Assembly: GCA_000987045.1 (NCBI GenBank)
Contig: LAKY01000008.1
Span: forward strand, 1 to 43,349
Reading direction: 5' to 3'
DNA: 43,349 nt
From: Clostridiales bacterium PH28_bin88
Lineage (GTDB): Bacteria; Bacillota; PH28-bin88
Shown: in pieces, positions 36,761 to 43,349 of the stretch
Layout of the letters: every line of letters begins with the position of its first letter
How positions within the stretch are numbered: position 1 is the stretch's first letter
Program-made: the position numbers and the translations under genes
The notes under the pieces: model-generated
What the model was told of the DNA's origin: nothing
Databases searched by the model: none
The model's input: the letters and a program-made list of their open reading frames with translations, nothing else

Positions 36761-37459
36761 TTAACGGGGAACGGCTTTCAGCGGGTTGACCCGGATACCG
36801 GGACCCATAGTGGAAGATACAGTCACACCCCGCACATACTGCCCCTTGGCGGCTGCGGGTTTGGCCTTGTTAAGTGCCTCCATCAGGATCTGAAAGTTCT
36901 CAGCCAGTTTGCCGGAATCGAAGGAAACCTTACCCACCGGCACATGCACAATCCCTGTTTTATCCACGCGAAATTCAATCTTACCGGCTTTTACTTCCTT
37001 AACAGCCCGTTCGATATCGAAGGTAACGGTACCGGTTTTGGGGTTGGGCATCAACCCGCGCGGGCCTAAAACGCGGCCCAGTTTACCTACCGCCCCCATC
37101 ATGTCCGGGGTGGCAATGGCTACATCAAAGTCCAGCCATCCCCCCTCGATTTTAGCCACCATATCTTCAGCGCCGACGAAATCCGCGCCCGCGGCCTCTG
37201 CCTCTTTGGCCTTTTCGCCCTTGGCGAACACCAATACCGTCCTGGTACGCCCCGTACCATGGGGAAGAACCACGGTACCCCTGACCTGTTGGTCAGCATG
37301 ACGGGGATCAACCCCCAAACGGACGTGTGCCTCAACCGTTTCGTCGAACTTTGCCGGAGCAGCCTTCTTTACCAGTTCGAAGACTTCCGCCGGGTCATAA
37401 AGGTTCTCCCGGTTAAACTGCTTCATGGCTTCCTGGTACTTCTTGCCGTGCTTAGGCAT
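36761..37459 (-). CDS. rplA: 50S ribosomal protein L1
   Basis: A 232-residue L1 of the mobile stalk that releases E-site tRNA; in E. coli it represses its own operon. [20 protein letters not shown] and [21 protein letters not shown] are diagnostic. GGAGG precedes this ATG; the longer open frame to 37537 reads through a heptamer array and is not L1. Confidence 0.97.
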   Translation of the reverse strand: MPKHGKKYQEAMKQFNRENLYDPAEVFELVKKAAPAKFDETVEAHVRLGVDPRHADQQVRGTVVLPHGTGRTRTVLVFAKGEKAKEAEAAGADFVGAEDMVAKIEGGWLDFDVAIATPDMMGAVGKLGRVLGPRGLMPNPKTGTVTFDIERAVKEVKAGKIEFRVDKTGIVHVPVGKVSFDSGKLAENFQILMEALNKAKPAAAKGQYVRGVTVSSTMGPGIRVNPLKAVPR

Positions 37460-37507
37460 CTGTTTTACCTCCTCTGTGGTAGTAACGGAACACTTTCCTC
37501 CCACTTC

Positions 37508-37620
37508 AAGAAGCAAGAAGCTGGAGGCAAGAGGCAAGATTGTGTGTTGGAAATTAGCTGCGCTAATTCCATCCTAAGATTCTTGCGTCCTGATTCATGC
37601 TTCTTGTTTCCTGCTTGCTT
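37508..37620. repeat. Inverted pair of heptamer arrays between rplK and rplA
   Basis: The left arm is AAGAAGC, AAGAAGC, TGGAGGC, AAGAGGC, AAGATTG (37508-37542). The right arm is ATTCTTG, CGTCCTG, ATTCATG, CTTCTTG, TTTCCTG, CTTGCTT (37579-37620). Both keep period 7 and the arms are roughly complementary, with a central TTAGCTGCGCTAA palindrome. Almost the whole gap is this structure. Confidence 0.8.
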
Positions 37621-37627
37621 AACACCA

Positions 37628-38050
37628 TTAGACAATGTCGATGCCCATGCTTCTGGCGGTACCTTCCACCATCCGCATGGCCGCTTCCACGCTGGCAGCG
37701 TTAAGGTCTTTCATCTTCAATTCGGCTATTTCCCGCACTTTATCCCTGGACACCTTAGCCACTTTCTTCCGGTTAGGTTCACCGGAAGCCGTTTCGATAC
37801 CTGCCGCCTTTTTCAACAATACCGCTGCAGGTGGTGTCTTGGTAACAAAGGTAAAGGACCGATCCGCGTAAACGGTGATTTCCACTGGAATAATCAACCC
37901 GGCATCCTTAGCGGTCCTTTCGTTGAACTCTTTGCAGAACGCCATAATATTCACGCCGTGCTGGCCTAGCGCCGGACCCACCGGAGGCGCAGGGTTGGCT
38001 TTGCCGGCGGGGCACTGCAGTTTTACTAGCGCAACTACCTTTTTTGCCAC
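37628..38050 (-). CDS. rplK: 50S ribosomal protein L11
   Basis: A 140-residue L11 with the two-domain layout: the proline-rich N-terminal thiostrepton-site region ([20 protein letters not shown]) and the 23S-binding C-terminal domain. It forms the GTPase-associated centre and is needed for RelA activation. GTG start. 26 bp after nusG. Confidence 0.97.
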   Translation of the reverse strand: MAKKVVALVKLQCPAGKANPAPPVGPALGQHGVNIMAFCKEFNERTAKDAGLIIPVEITVYADRSFTFVTKTPPAAVLLKKAAGIETASGEPNRKKVAKVSRDKVREIAELKMKDLNAASVEAAMRMVEGTARSMGIDIV

Positions 38051-38076
38051 GGATAATCCACCCCCTTAACCTAATC

Positions 38077-38601
38077 TTAAATCTTTACAACCTGGCCAAA
38101 ATCCAACTCCACCGGTGTTTCACGGCCAAACATGGAAACCAGTACTTTTAATTTCCCCTTTTCAGGATAGATCTCCTCGATGGAACCGATAAAGTTCTCA
38201 AATGGTCCAGTAGCAACCCGCACATTCTGGCCTGTGACAAAGTCCACCCGTGTTTTAGGCTCCTCAACCCCCATTTGCCGCAGGATCTGCCTTACTTCAC
38301 CGGCCTGCAGGGGAATAGGTTTGGCCCCGGTACCCACAAACCCGGTTACCCCCGGGGTGTTACGGACCACATACCAGGAATCATCGGTCATGACCATCTC
38401 TACCAGCACATACCCGGGATACACTTTTCGCTTGGAGATCTTCTTCTTTCCATCCTTGATCTGTACCTCGTCTTCAACCGGCACCAGGACGCGGAAGATC
38501 TTGTCTCCCATATTCATGGAGTCCACACGCTTTTCCAGATTCGCCTTAACCTTATTTTCGTACCCCGAATATGTGTGGATTACAAACCACTGTTTTTCCA
38601 T
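38077..38601 (-). CDS. nusG: Transcription termination/antitermination protein NusG
   Basis: A 174-residue NusG. The NGN domain starts KQWFVIHTYSGYENKVKANL and contains the PGYVLVEMVMTDDSWYVVRN block that binds the beta' clamp; the C-terminal KOW domain has GPFENFIGSIEEIYPEKGKL. Its ribosome binding site lies partly in an 8 bp hairpin, and an orphan CRISPR repeat sits just upstream, so translation could respond to RNA structure. Confidence 0.98.
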   Translation of the reverse strand: MEKQWFVIHTYSGYENKVKANLEKRVDSMNMGDKIFRVLVPVEDEVQIKDGKKKISKRKVYPGYVLVEMVMTDDSWYVVRNTPGVTGFVGTGAKPIPLQAGEVRQILRQMGVEEPKTRVDFVTGQNVRVATGPFENFIGSIEEIYPEKGKLKVLVSMFGRETPVELDFGQVVKI

Positions 38602-38604
38602 GGC

Positions 38605-38625
38605 GGAACCTCCAGCAGAGGTTCC
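38605..38625 (-). promoter_or_regulatory. Hairpin covering the nusG ribosome binding site
   Basis: Minus-strand GGAACCTC and GAGGTTCC form a perfect 8 bp stem with loop TGCTG. The GGAGG that should bind 16S rRNA, seven bases before the nusG ATG, is mostly inside the second arm. Confidence 0.6.
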
Positions 38626-38655
38626 TCACCCCCTAAGCCAAGAATCGCTAATATG

Positions 38656-38687
38656 GTTTCAATCCACACCCCCGTGCGAGGGTAAAC
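38656..38687 (-). repeat. Orphan CRISPR repeat between secE and nusG
   Basis: These 32 bp match the repeat of the array at 42691 onward at 30 of 32 positions (plus strand GTTTCAATCCACACCCCC then GTGCGAGGGTAAAC). Both differences are G to A on the plus strand, that is C to U in the secE-nusG mRNA, where each converts a C-G pair of the hairpin to U-G. The handle-side part (minus TGGATTGAAAC) is unchanged. No second repeat lies nearby, so it is not an array. Confidence 0.92.
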
Positions 38688-38696
38688 CGGACCGGA

Positions 38697-38915
38697 CTAG
38701 AGAATCAGTTCCAACAGGAAACTGAAAACCGAGTCCACCAACCAGATGACAATCGCCACCAGGAAGACCGATGCCAAGACCACCGATGTATATGTTACCA
38801 GTTCTTGCCGGGTCGGCCAGTGCACTTTTTTCAGTTCGGTCAAAACGCCGCGGAAGTACCGGTTAACGCGCCCGGTAAACTTTTCCGCATTGGCCACACT
38901 CTTAGCAGTAGCCAT
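38697..38915 (-). CDS. secE: Protein translocase subunit SecE
   Basis: A 72-residue single-span SecE: an amphipathic region (VNRYFRGVLTELKKVHWPTR) with the conserved KKVxWP motif and one C-terminal membrane helix (VVLASVFLVAIVIWLVDSVF). It clamps SecY. Gene order rpmG-secE-nusG is universal in Firmicutes. The 95 bp gap to nusG holds the orphan CRISPR repeat. Confidence 0.96.
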   Translation of the reverse strand: MATAKSVANAEKFTGRVNRYFRGVLTELKKVHWPTRQELVTYTSVVLASVFLVAIVIWLVDSVFSFLLELIL

Positions 38916-38955
38916 ATTGTTGAACCCTCCTTAGGGGTGTAGCATCCACTGACAA

Positions 38956-39105
38956 CTACTTGGTCTCTTTATGCGTTGTGTGGGTTTTGCAGTGGCTGCA
39001 GTACTTTTTCATCTCTAAACGGTCGGGGTCGTTCTTTTTATTCTTAGTAGTTACATAGTTGCGCCGTTTGCATTCCGTACATGCCATAGTAACGCCTACT
39101 CGCAC
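38956..39105 (-). CDS. rpmG: 50S ribosomal protein L33 (zinc-binding form)
   Basis: A 49-residue L33 with CTEC and CSHC pairs (Cys9, Cys12, Cys36, Cys39) that bind zinc. GTG start with GGAGG eight bases before it; a start at the internal ATG (MACTEC) would drop six residues. It is first in the rpmG-secE-nusG-rplK-rplA operon. Confidence 0.95.
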   Translation of the reverse strand: MRVGVTMACTECKRRNYVTTKNKKNDPDRLEMKKYCSHCKTHTTHKETK

Positions 39106-39154
39106 TAAAGCCACCTCCCAACTGTCGTTACCGGTCTTAATCCATTACCAACAT

Positions 39155-39183
39155 AATTTATCACAGATCAAATACAGTGTCAA
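39155..39183 (-). promoter_or_regulatory. Sigma-A promoter of rpmG-secE-nusG-rplK-rplA
   Basis: TTGACA (39178-39183), 17 bp spacer and TAAATT (39155-39160), about 50 bp before rpmG. The -10 matches the consensus at four of six positions. Confidence 0.78.
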
Positions 39184-39345
39184 TACTGATGGTTTTTAGC
39201 TTTTTAGGCCTTTTTTGGCTCTGATGTCTAGTGTTCCTCCAGTACCCCCCTTTTTAAACCCGGCCCATGCCGACAACAGGGCGGTAATCAGCTTCCCATG
39301 GAGATGTTCGGCCTGGTCAACGTTTCGACAATGGACCCATTCGTT

Positions 39346-39393
39346 TAATAACAAAAGGGACCACAAGGTCTGCCTTTCCCGCCTTGCGGTCCC
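39346..39393 (-). terminator. Intrinsic terminator of the second tuf gene
   Basis: GGGACCGCAAGG pairs with CCTTGTGGTCCC (12 bp, one wobble) around a 13 nt loop, followed on the minus strand by TTTTGTTATT, 48 bp after the stop. Confidence 0.9.
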
Positions 39394-39440
39394 GGAGATT
39401 TCAGGCTTGGTGTTTGCCTGAATAGATGGTGCTGCGCTCC

Positions 39441-40643
39441 CTATTCATAAATCGCCGTGACCACTCCGGCCCCCACAGTCCGGCCGCCCTCGCGAATGGC
39501 AAACCGCAGTCCCTCTTCAATGGCGATGGGGGTGATCAGGTTGATTTCCATCTTAATGTTGTCGCCGGGCATCACCATTTCTATCCCTTCCGGTAATTTG
39601 GCTACGCCGGTCACGTCAGTCGTCCGGAAGTAAAACTGCGGGCGGTAGCCGTTGAAGAACGGGGTGTGCCGTCCTCCCTCTTCTTTGGTCAGGACGTAGA
39701 CTTCAGCAAAGAACCTGGTATGAGGCTTGATCGATCCCGGTTTGGCCAGCACCTGCCCCCGTTCTACCTCCTTACGGTCAATCCCGCGTAACAAGGTGCC
39801 GATGTTGTCACCGGCCTGGGCCAGATCCAAAAGCTTCCGGAACATTTCCACCCCGGTACAGACCGTCTTCCGCGGGTATTCACTCAAGCCCACAATTTCT
39901 ACCTCGTCCCCCACCTTAATCGTACCACGTTCCACCCTGCCGGTGGCTACAGTACCACGTCCGGTGATGGTAAAAACGTCTTCTACCGGCATCAGGAAAG
40001 GTTTGTCAATGGCCCGCTGGGGTGTGGGAACATAAGAGTCCACCGCATCCATGAGTTCCCACACTTTACTGCAGTGTTCGCATTCCCGCCGTCCGCAACC
40101 GCAATTCATGGCCTTCAGGGCCGACCCGGCCACAATGGGGATGTCCTCTCCGGGGAATTCATATTCGGAAAGCAGTTCGCGTACTTCCATTTCCACCAGT
40201 TCCATCAGTTCAGGGTCGTCCACCATGTCGGCCTTGTTCAGGAATACAACTATGTAGGGTACCCCCACCTGGCGTGCCAACAGGATATGTTCCCGTGTTT
40301 GGGGCATCGGACCGTCGGCGGCGCTGACCACCAGGATGGCGCCGTCCATCTGGGCGGCTCCGGTGATCATGTTCTTCACGTAGTCCGCGTGGCCCGGGCA
40401 GTCCACATGCGCATAGTGCCTGGCCGCGGTTTCGTATTCCACGTGAGCGGTGTTGATGGTGATCCCCCGTTCTCTCTCTTCCGGTGCGTTGTCAATCTGG
40501 TCATAGGCGGTGGGGACAGCTCCGCCCACCTTAGAAAGGATAAATGTGATGGCCGCAGTCAGGGTAGTCTTGCCGTGGTCCACGTGCCCGATGGTCCCCA
40601 CGTTCACATGAGGTTTCTTCCGCTCAAACCGTGCTTTACCCAT
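39441..40643 (-). CDS. tuf: Elongation factor Tu (second, monocistronic copy)
   Basis: A 400-residue EF-Tu with all GTPase motifs and the same four-cysteine insert ([13 protein letters not shown]). Compared with the operon copy I count about 31 substitutions, many at residues 180-240 and one Pro44 in the switch I region. Own consensus promoter, GGAGGAGG ribosome binding site and own terminator, so it is a stand-alone unit upstream of rpmG. Confidence 0.98.
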   Translation of the reverse strand: MGKARFERKKPHVNVGTIGHVDHGKTTLTAAITFILSKVGGAVPTAYDQIDNAPEERERGITINTAHVEYETAARHYAHVDCPGHADYVKNMITGAAQMDGAILVVSAADGPMPQTREHILLARQVGVPYIVVFLNKADMVDDPELMELVEMEVRELLSEYEFPGEDIPIVAGSALKAMNCGCGRRECEHCSKVWELMDAVDSYVPTPQRAIDKPFLMPVEDVFTITGRGTVATGRVERGTIKVGDEVEIVGLSEYPRKTVCTGVEMFRKLLDLAQAGDNIGTLLRGIDRKEVERGQVLAKPGSIKPHTRFFAEVYVLTKEEGGRHTPFFNGYRPQFYFRTTDVTGVAKLPEGIEMVMPGDNIKMEINLITPIAIEEGLRFAIREGGRTVGAGVVTAIYE

Positions 40644-40683
40644 TCCCCGATCCTCCTCCTCGAGACAAGCTGTGATTGGTTTA

Positions 40684-40712
40684 ATTTTATATTATTCCCG
40701 GTTGGCTGTCAA
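40684..40712 (-). promoter_or_regulatory. Sigma-A promoter of the second tuf gene
   Basis: TTGACA (40707-40712), 17 bp, TAAAAT (40684-40689), about 40 bp before the ATG. Confidence 0.9.
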
Positions 40713-40808
40713 ATATATACAAGGAAACTTATGCCTAGAACTCTGGCCATGATGTGCATAATTTAAACCAAACATAATTAACTATATTTCTCCGCGCCTC
40801 CTTCCCCA

Positions 40809-41675
40809 CTACCTTGTCCCACAACACTTTTTATATTTTTTACCACTCCCACAAGGACACGGGTCATTGCGCCCCACCTTTAAACTTGCGACTTTCTGCG
40901 TATCCTGTTTTTGCTTCTTCCGCTGAATACGCCTTTTGCCAAATTCCTTCATCTTCGTATAACGACTTCTCATCAAACTCAAATCCTGATAAATGTGCTC
41001 CATATAACTTGTAAATATTTTGTCAATTTCATCTTTGTCAATATTATTGCTGTACTCAATCTTATACTTCCCCGTGTGTAGAGATACTCTGAGAGCAAAT
41101 CGCGCCTCGTGTTTGTCCCTGCCTGGCATTATATCATAAAAGGTAAGAATACCCTCGTTGCATTTGCATTCAGGGTTTATGCAGTACTGATCATCAACAA
41201 AGTATTTTCCGTCCATGTACTCAAATAAAAATTTTAGGGTATCGCTCTCGCCATAAACCTCTGAATAGCCAAAGCACAATCCATCCTCATCACCCAAATC
41301 ATCAAACCATTCCAGAACCTCATCTTTCCCATATTTTTTTGCTTCTTTTACACGTTTCCTGAATGTTTCTTTCAAAGACGTGTTGAGACCGGTAGTAAAT
41401 TCTTTTATAAGGTTTTCTCCATTTATGTTTACACTCTCCATCTTTATTTCGCTTACTTCCCAGGTTTGTGTATCCAGATTGAAGGAAAATAACTTACCTT
41501 TAATGTTATCGCTTTCACCTACTTCAAGAAATTCAAGACTTGCGGCAACACAGTCACAGTTTGGGTTTGTACAGTAGTAATCAACAATCGCAGCTTTAAT
41601 GCCATTGTTAAACCGAATTACAATAATATTATCATTGTTACTCCTGTCTTTAGCAAATTCGTAATAAGGCTTCAT
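40809..41675 (-). CDS. SEC-C motif protein with two similar Cys-containing halves
   Basis: A 288-residue protein ending in a SEC-C zinc motif ([20 protein letters not shown]; Cys273, 275, 284, 285). The body appears to be an internal duplication: residues about 20-117 and 150-247 each hold an NG/DG strand, a YC-x-NP-x-C-x-C cluster (Cys35/40/42 and Cys165/170/172), a two-strand stretch, and a helix ending in KKYGK or KEFGK. I do not know the body family. The start [10 protein letters not shown] has AAAGGA about ten bases before it; an ATG at 41702 would add nine residues. Very AT-rich compared with tuf, so probably acquired. Confidence 0.75.
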   Translation of the reverse strand: MKPYYEFAKDRSNNDNIIVIRFNNGIKAAIVDYYCTNPNCDCVAASLEFLEVGESDNIKGKLFSFNLDTQTWEVSEIKMESVNINGENLIKEFTTGLNTSLKETFRKRVKEAKKYGKDEVLEWFDDLGDEDGLCFGYSEVYGESDTLKFLFEYMDGKYFVDDQYCINPECKCNEGILTFYDIMPGRDKHEARFALRVSLHTGKYKIEYSNNIDKDEIDKIFTSYMEHIYQDLSLMRSRYTKMKEFGKRRIQRKKQKQDTQKVASLKVGRNDPCPCGSGKKYKKCCGTR

Positions 41676-41690
41676 TTTTACCGAATCCTT

Positions 41691-41760
41691 TCTGCTTTCC
41701 ATCGCATTTCTTGTATTTATTACCGCTCATGCAGATAGAGGGTAGTCCTTGCCCAAATCT
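41691..41760 (-). pseudogene. Relic of a second SEC-C motif C-terminus
   Basis: Just upstream of the SEC-C gene the minus strand reads [20 protein letters not shown] in one frame, which aligns with the SEC-C pattern [19 protein letters not shown] stop codon lies directly before it and transposase relic DNA begins beyond. It looks like the end of a neighbouring SEC-C gene cut off by the insertion element. Confidence 0.5.
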
Positions 41761-41764
41761 CTAA

Positions 41765-42181
41765 AATAAAGGTGAAAAAATATGCAAGGCAAGGATACCA
41801 CAACATCCACGTTTCTTCAATGTCTTTGGGCCAGTTTTCAGTGGAGAATTCCGGCAGCAGGTAGAAGGAAAGATGGTTGATAAGCACGCCAAGAAATTGC
41901 ACACCTTGCAACTCATTGAACTTATAACTCACGCTCAGTTAGAACAGCACCGCGGTTTGCGGGATATCAGCTCTAGTCTCCATGACGATCAGATTAGCGA
42001 AGCAATTGGCCTTGATTCCATCAGCGCTTCCCAGATTTCCCGCCAACTAAGAGGAAAAAGTTGCGCCTCTTGGGCACGTTTAGCTTGGCAGGCTAACATC
42101 GACCCGGTCAAGGGTGTCAAGCAATATGTAGAGATGTTCCAGCAAAATAAGGTAGATACAGTTCGCACCTGCCAGCTGTGA
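41765..42181 (+). pseudogene. IS4-type transposase N-terminal relic
   Basis: The frame lacks a proper start but reads FFNVFGPVFSGEF-then-VDKHAKKLHTLQLIELITHA and AIGLDSISASQISRQLRG, the N-terminal region of IS4-family transposases (DUF4372-like). After RQLRG the sequence no longer follows the family and soon stops, so the DDE catalytic part is missing. Family assignment is by memory of the motif; the deletion is clear from the length. Confidence 0.65.
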
Positions 42182-42321
42182 ATGCTAAAATAAAGTGTAC
42201 CAAAAACGCTAATCAAAAGTGTGCCACTAAATTAAGACAGTAGTGACAAATAATATGGCTTCTCATGGTAATATCTTAATTGGTGCAAGACCAATTAAGT
42301 AATATTATGGGAGGTCGTAAA

Positions 42322-42682
42322 ATGACTAAGAGGTGGCAAATGTACAGCAAAATTCAAGCAATGAAAAGTCAAGGTTTTAAGCAGCGAAAAGTGGCGAGAC
42401 TGCTACAGATTCACCGTACTACGGTCAAGAAATACTGGGATATGACAGTGGATGAGTTTCAAGAGACAATTCTTGAGCCATCTAAAAAATCCAGTCTTGA
42501 TCAGCACAAAGAGTTCGTGGTTGAGGGTTTACCGGAACAGCGGCTCAGGTTCATGACTGGCTGAAGGAGAAATACAGCTTTAAACTTGCCGAAAACATCG
42601 TCAGAAGAAACCCAAAGAACTGGTATTTGACCAGGACCGGCTGGTCACCGTGAACGTAAAAGGATCTACTCTTGGCCCGTAA
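42322..42682 (+). pseudogene. IS21-family istA relic with frameshift and internal deletion
   Basis: The start MTKRWQMYSKIQAMKSQGFK has GGAGG before it and the helix-turn-helix KVARLLQIHRTTVKKYWDM of IstA. The frame shifts near 42535-42545, continuing as AQVHDWLKEKYSFKLAENIV; near 42610 it jumps to PKELVFDQDRLVTVN, which in intact IstA lies well inside the DDE domain. So most of the catalytic core is lost, and the C-terminus and istB are absent. It ends 8 bp before the first CRISPR repeat. Confidence 0.8.
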
Positions 42683-42690
42683 TCGTTAGA

Positions 42691-43349
42691 GTTTCAATCC
42701 ACACCCCCGTGCGGGGGTGAACGAAGGTACGGCCTATTTGTTCCGTATTCATATCGTTTCAATCCACACCCCCGTGCGGGGGTGAACGGGTTGTGGGGAA
42801 ATGAACGATGGAATTGGAGTAAGTTTCAATCCACACCCCCGTGCGGGGGTGAACCCCCATGCGCTATGAGAATGGCGCTCTCGTGCCAGTTTCAATCCAC
42901 ACCCCCGTGCGGGGGTGAACAGAGGGGGATAGTTTACAAAGTATTCCGATTAATTGTTTCAATCCACACCCCCGTGCGGGGGTGAACAAAATTTTGCATG
43001 GTGAATTGTTCACCAATTCGGTTTCAATCCACACCCCCGTGCGGGGGTGAACCAAAACTAGCGCAGGGCGTGGAATCACCTCCTCGTGTTTCAATCCACA
43101 CCCCCGTGCGGGGGTGAACTAGGGAGATGCTTCTCCGCATGTCGGGCTGGTACGGTTTCAATCCACACCCCCGTGCGGGGGTGAACCAGCCCCACGGGGT
43201 TTGCTCTCATGGCAATATTTAGTTTCAATCCACACCCCCGTGCGGGGGTGAACGGAAGAAGCGAAGGAGGTTGCCACGTACCTGAAGGTTTCAATCCACA
43301 CCCCCGTGCGGGGGTGAACATAGGCGTCGTCACGGCAAATTCCGTGTTT
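42691..43349 (-). CRISPR. CRISPR array, ten 32-nt repeats, type I-C-like, continues past the window
   Basis: Ten identical repeats start at 42691, 42756, 42823, 42889, 42956, 43021, 43088, 43155, 43222 and 43288 (plus strand GTTTCAATCCACACCCCC then GTGCGGGGGTGAAC). Nine complete spacers are 33-35 nt and all different; a tenth is cut by the window edge. The repeat has a 7 bp stem CACCCCC/GGGGGTG with a GTGC loop. GTGGATTGAAAC at the minus-strand 3' end is the hallmark of type I-C repeats, so crRNA is expected from the minus strand, with leader and cas genes to the right. The left end is the older, leader-distal end; it has no degenerate repeat and borders the istA relic. Confidence 0.95.

Larger units (their letters stand above)
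39106..39440. other. 335 bp gap between tuf2 and rpmG
   Basis: The rpmG promoter lies at the left, the tuf2 terminator at the right. Between them an AT-rich near-palindrome (AGCTTTTTAGGCCTTTTTTG, 39198-39217) could form a weak hairpin. The remaining 120 bp show no supported gene. Confidence 0.7.

Noticed and set aside
37459..37537. N-terminal extension of L1 ([14 protein letters not shown]...)
   Set aside because: It is the translation of the heptamer array; the true start has GGAGG and the L1 N-terminus.
41720..41932. 70-codon minus-strand frame across the IS4-like relic
   Set aside because: Antisense to a recognisable transposase segment and the SEC-C relic; no motif or ribosome binding site.
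42782..43333. Open frames across the CRISPR array with repeated peptides such as HTPVRG or FTPARGCGLK
   Set aside because: They are translations of the repeat itself; no codon constraint or ribosome binding sites.
43346..43349. Start of an eleventh CRISPR repeat (GTTT at the window edge)
   Set aside because: It would leave a 26-nt spacer while the others are 33-35 nt; more likely part of the spacer.

Overview
The window comes from a Gram-positive anaerobe of the class Clostridia, most likely Peptococcaceae (Desulfotomaculum/Pelotomaculum relatives). This rests on the Firmicutes order of the ribosomal superoperon (rpmG-secE-nusG to rpsI), the C+ zinc forms of S14, S4, L33 and L36, a KOW protein between map and infA, an ecfA-ecfA'-ecfT module before truA, an L10 leader, and EF-Tu proteins with a four-cysteine insert. 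The genus is inference.

Layout. (1) 1-2520: the 3' end of etfA, then a detached copy of the last 115 bp of rpsI plus its terminator, an AT-rich block with a DUF4143-type AAA ATPase (minus), a 450 bp non-coding stretch, and a PPOX flavin-fold gene (plus). The duplicated rpsI tail makes this block look like the remnant of an element integrated at the 3' end of rpsI. (2) 2566-39105, all on the minus strand and transcribed right to left: rpmG-secE-nusG-rplK-rplA; rplJ-rplL; rpoB-rpoC-L7Ae-like-rpsL-rpsG-fusA-tuf; the S10/spc/alpha clusters from rpsJ to rplQ, including secY, adk, map, infA and rpoA; then the ECF transporter module, truA and rplM-rpsI. Consensus sigma-A promoters (TTGACA, 17 bp spacer) precede rpmG, rplJ, rpoB and rplM. 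The genes supply ribosomal proteins, RNA polymerase core subunits, elongation factors, the Sec translocon, N-terminal methionine removal, adenylate balance and vitamin-uptake energising. (3) 39106-40712: a second, diverged tuf with its own promoter and terminator. (4) 40809-42682: an AT-rich accessory patch with a SEC-C protein built of two similar Cys-containing halves, a relic of another SEC-C tail, an IS4-like transposase relic and a deleted IS21 istA relic. (5) 42691 to the end: a CRISPR array of ten identical 32-nt repeats of type I-C appearance that runs off the window. Its crRNA sense is the minus strand, so leader and cas genes should lie beyond the right edge.

The most unusual signals are: (a) a solitary CRISPR repeat (30/32 identical) between secE and nusG, whose two changes keep the hairpin paired through G-U wobble only on the mRNA strand and leave the presumed Cas5c handle intact; (b) a family of degenerate 7-bp-period tandem repeats in several gaps between ribosomal-protein genes, often directly after a stop codon and often as inverted arms; (c) the rpsI tail duplication around the ATPase/PPOX block; and (d) structured, repeat-like elements in the rpsS-rplB and tuf-rpsJ gaps.
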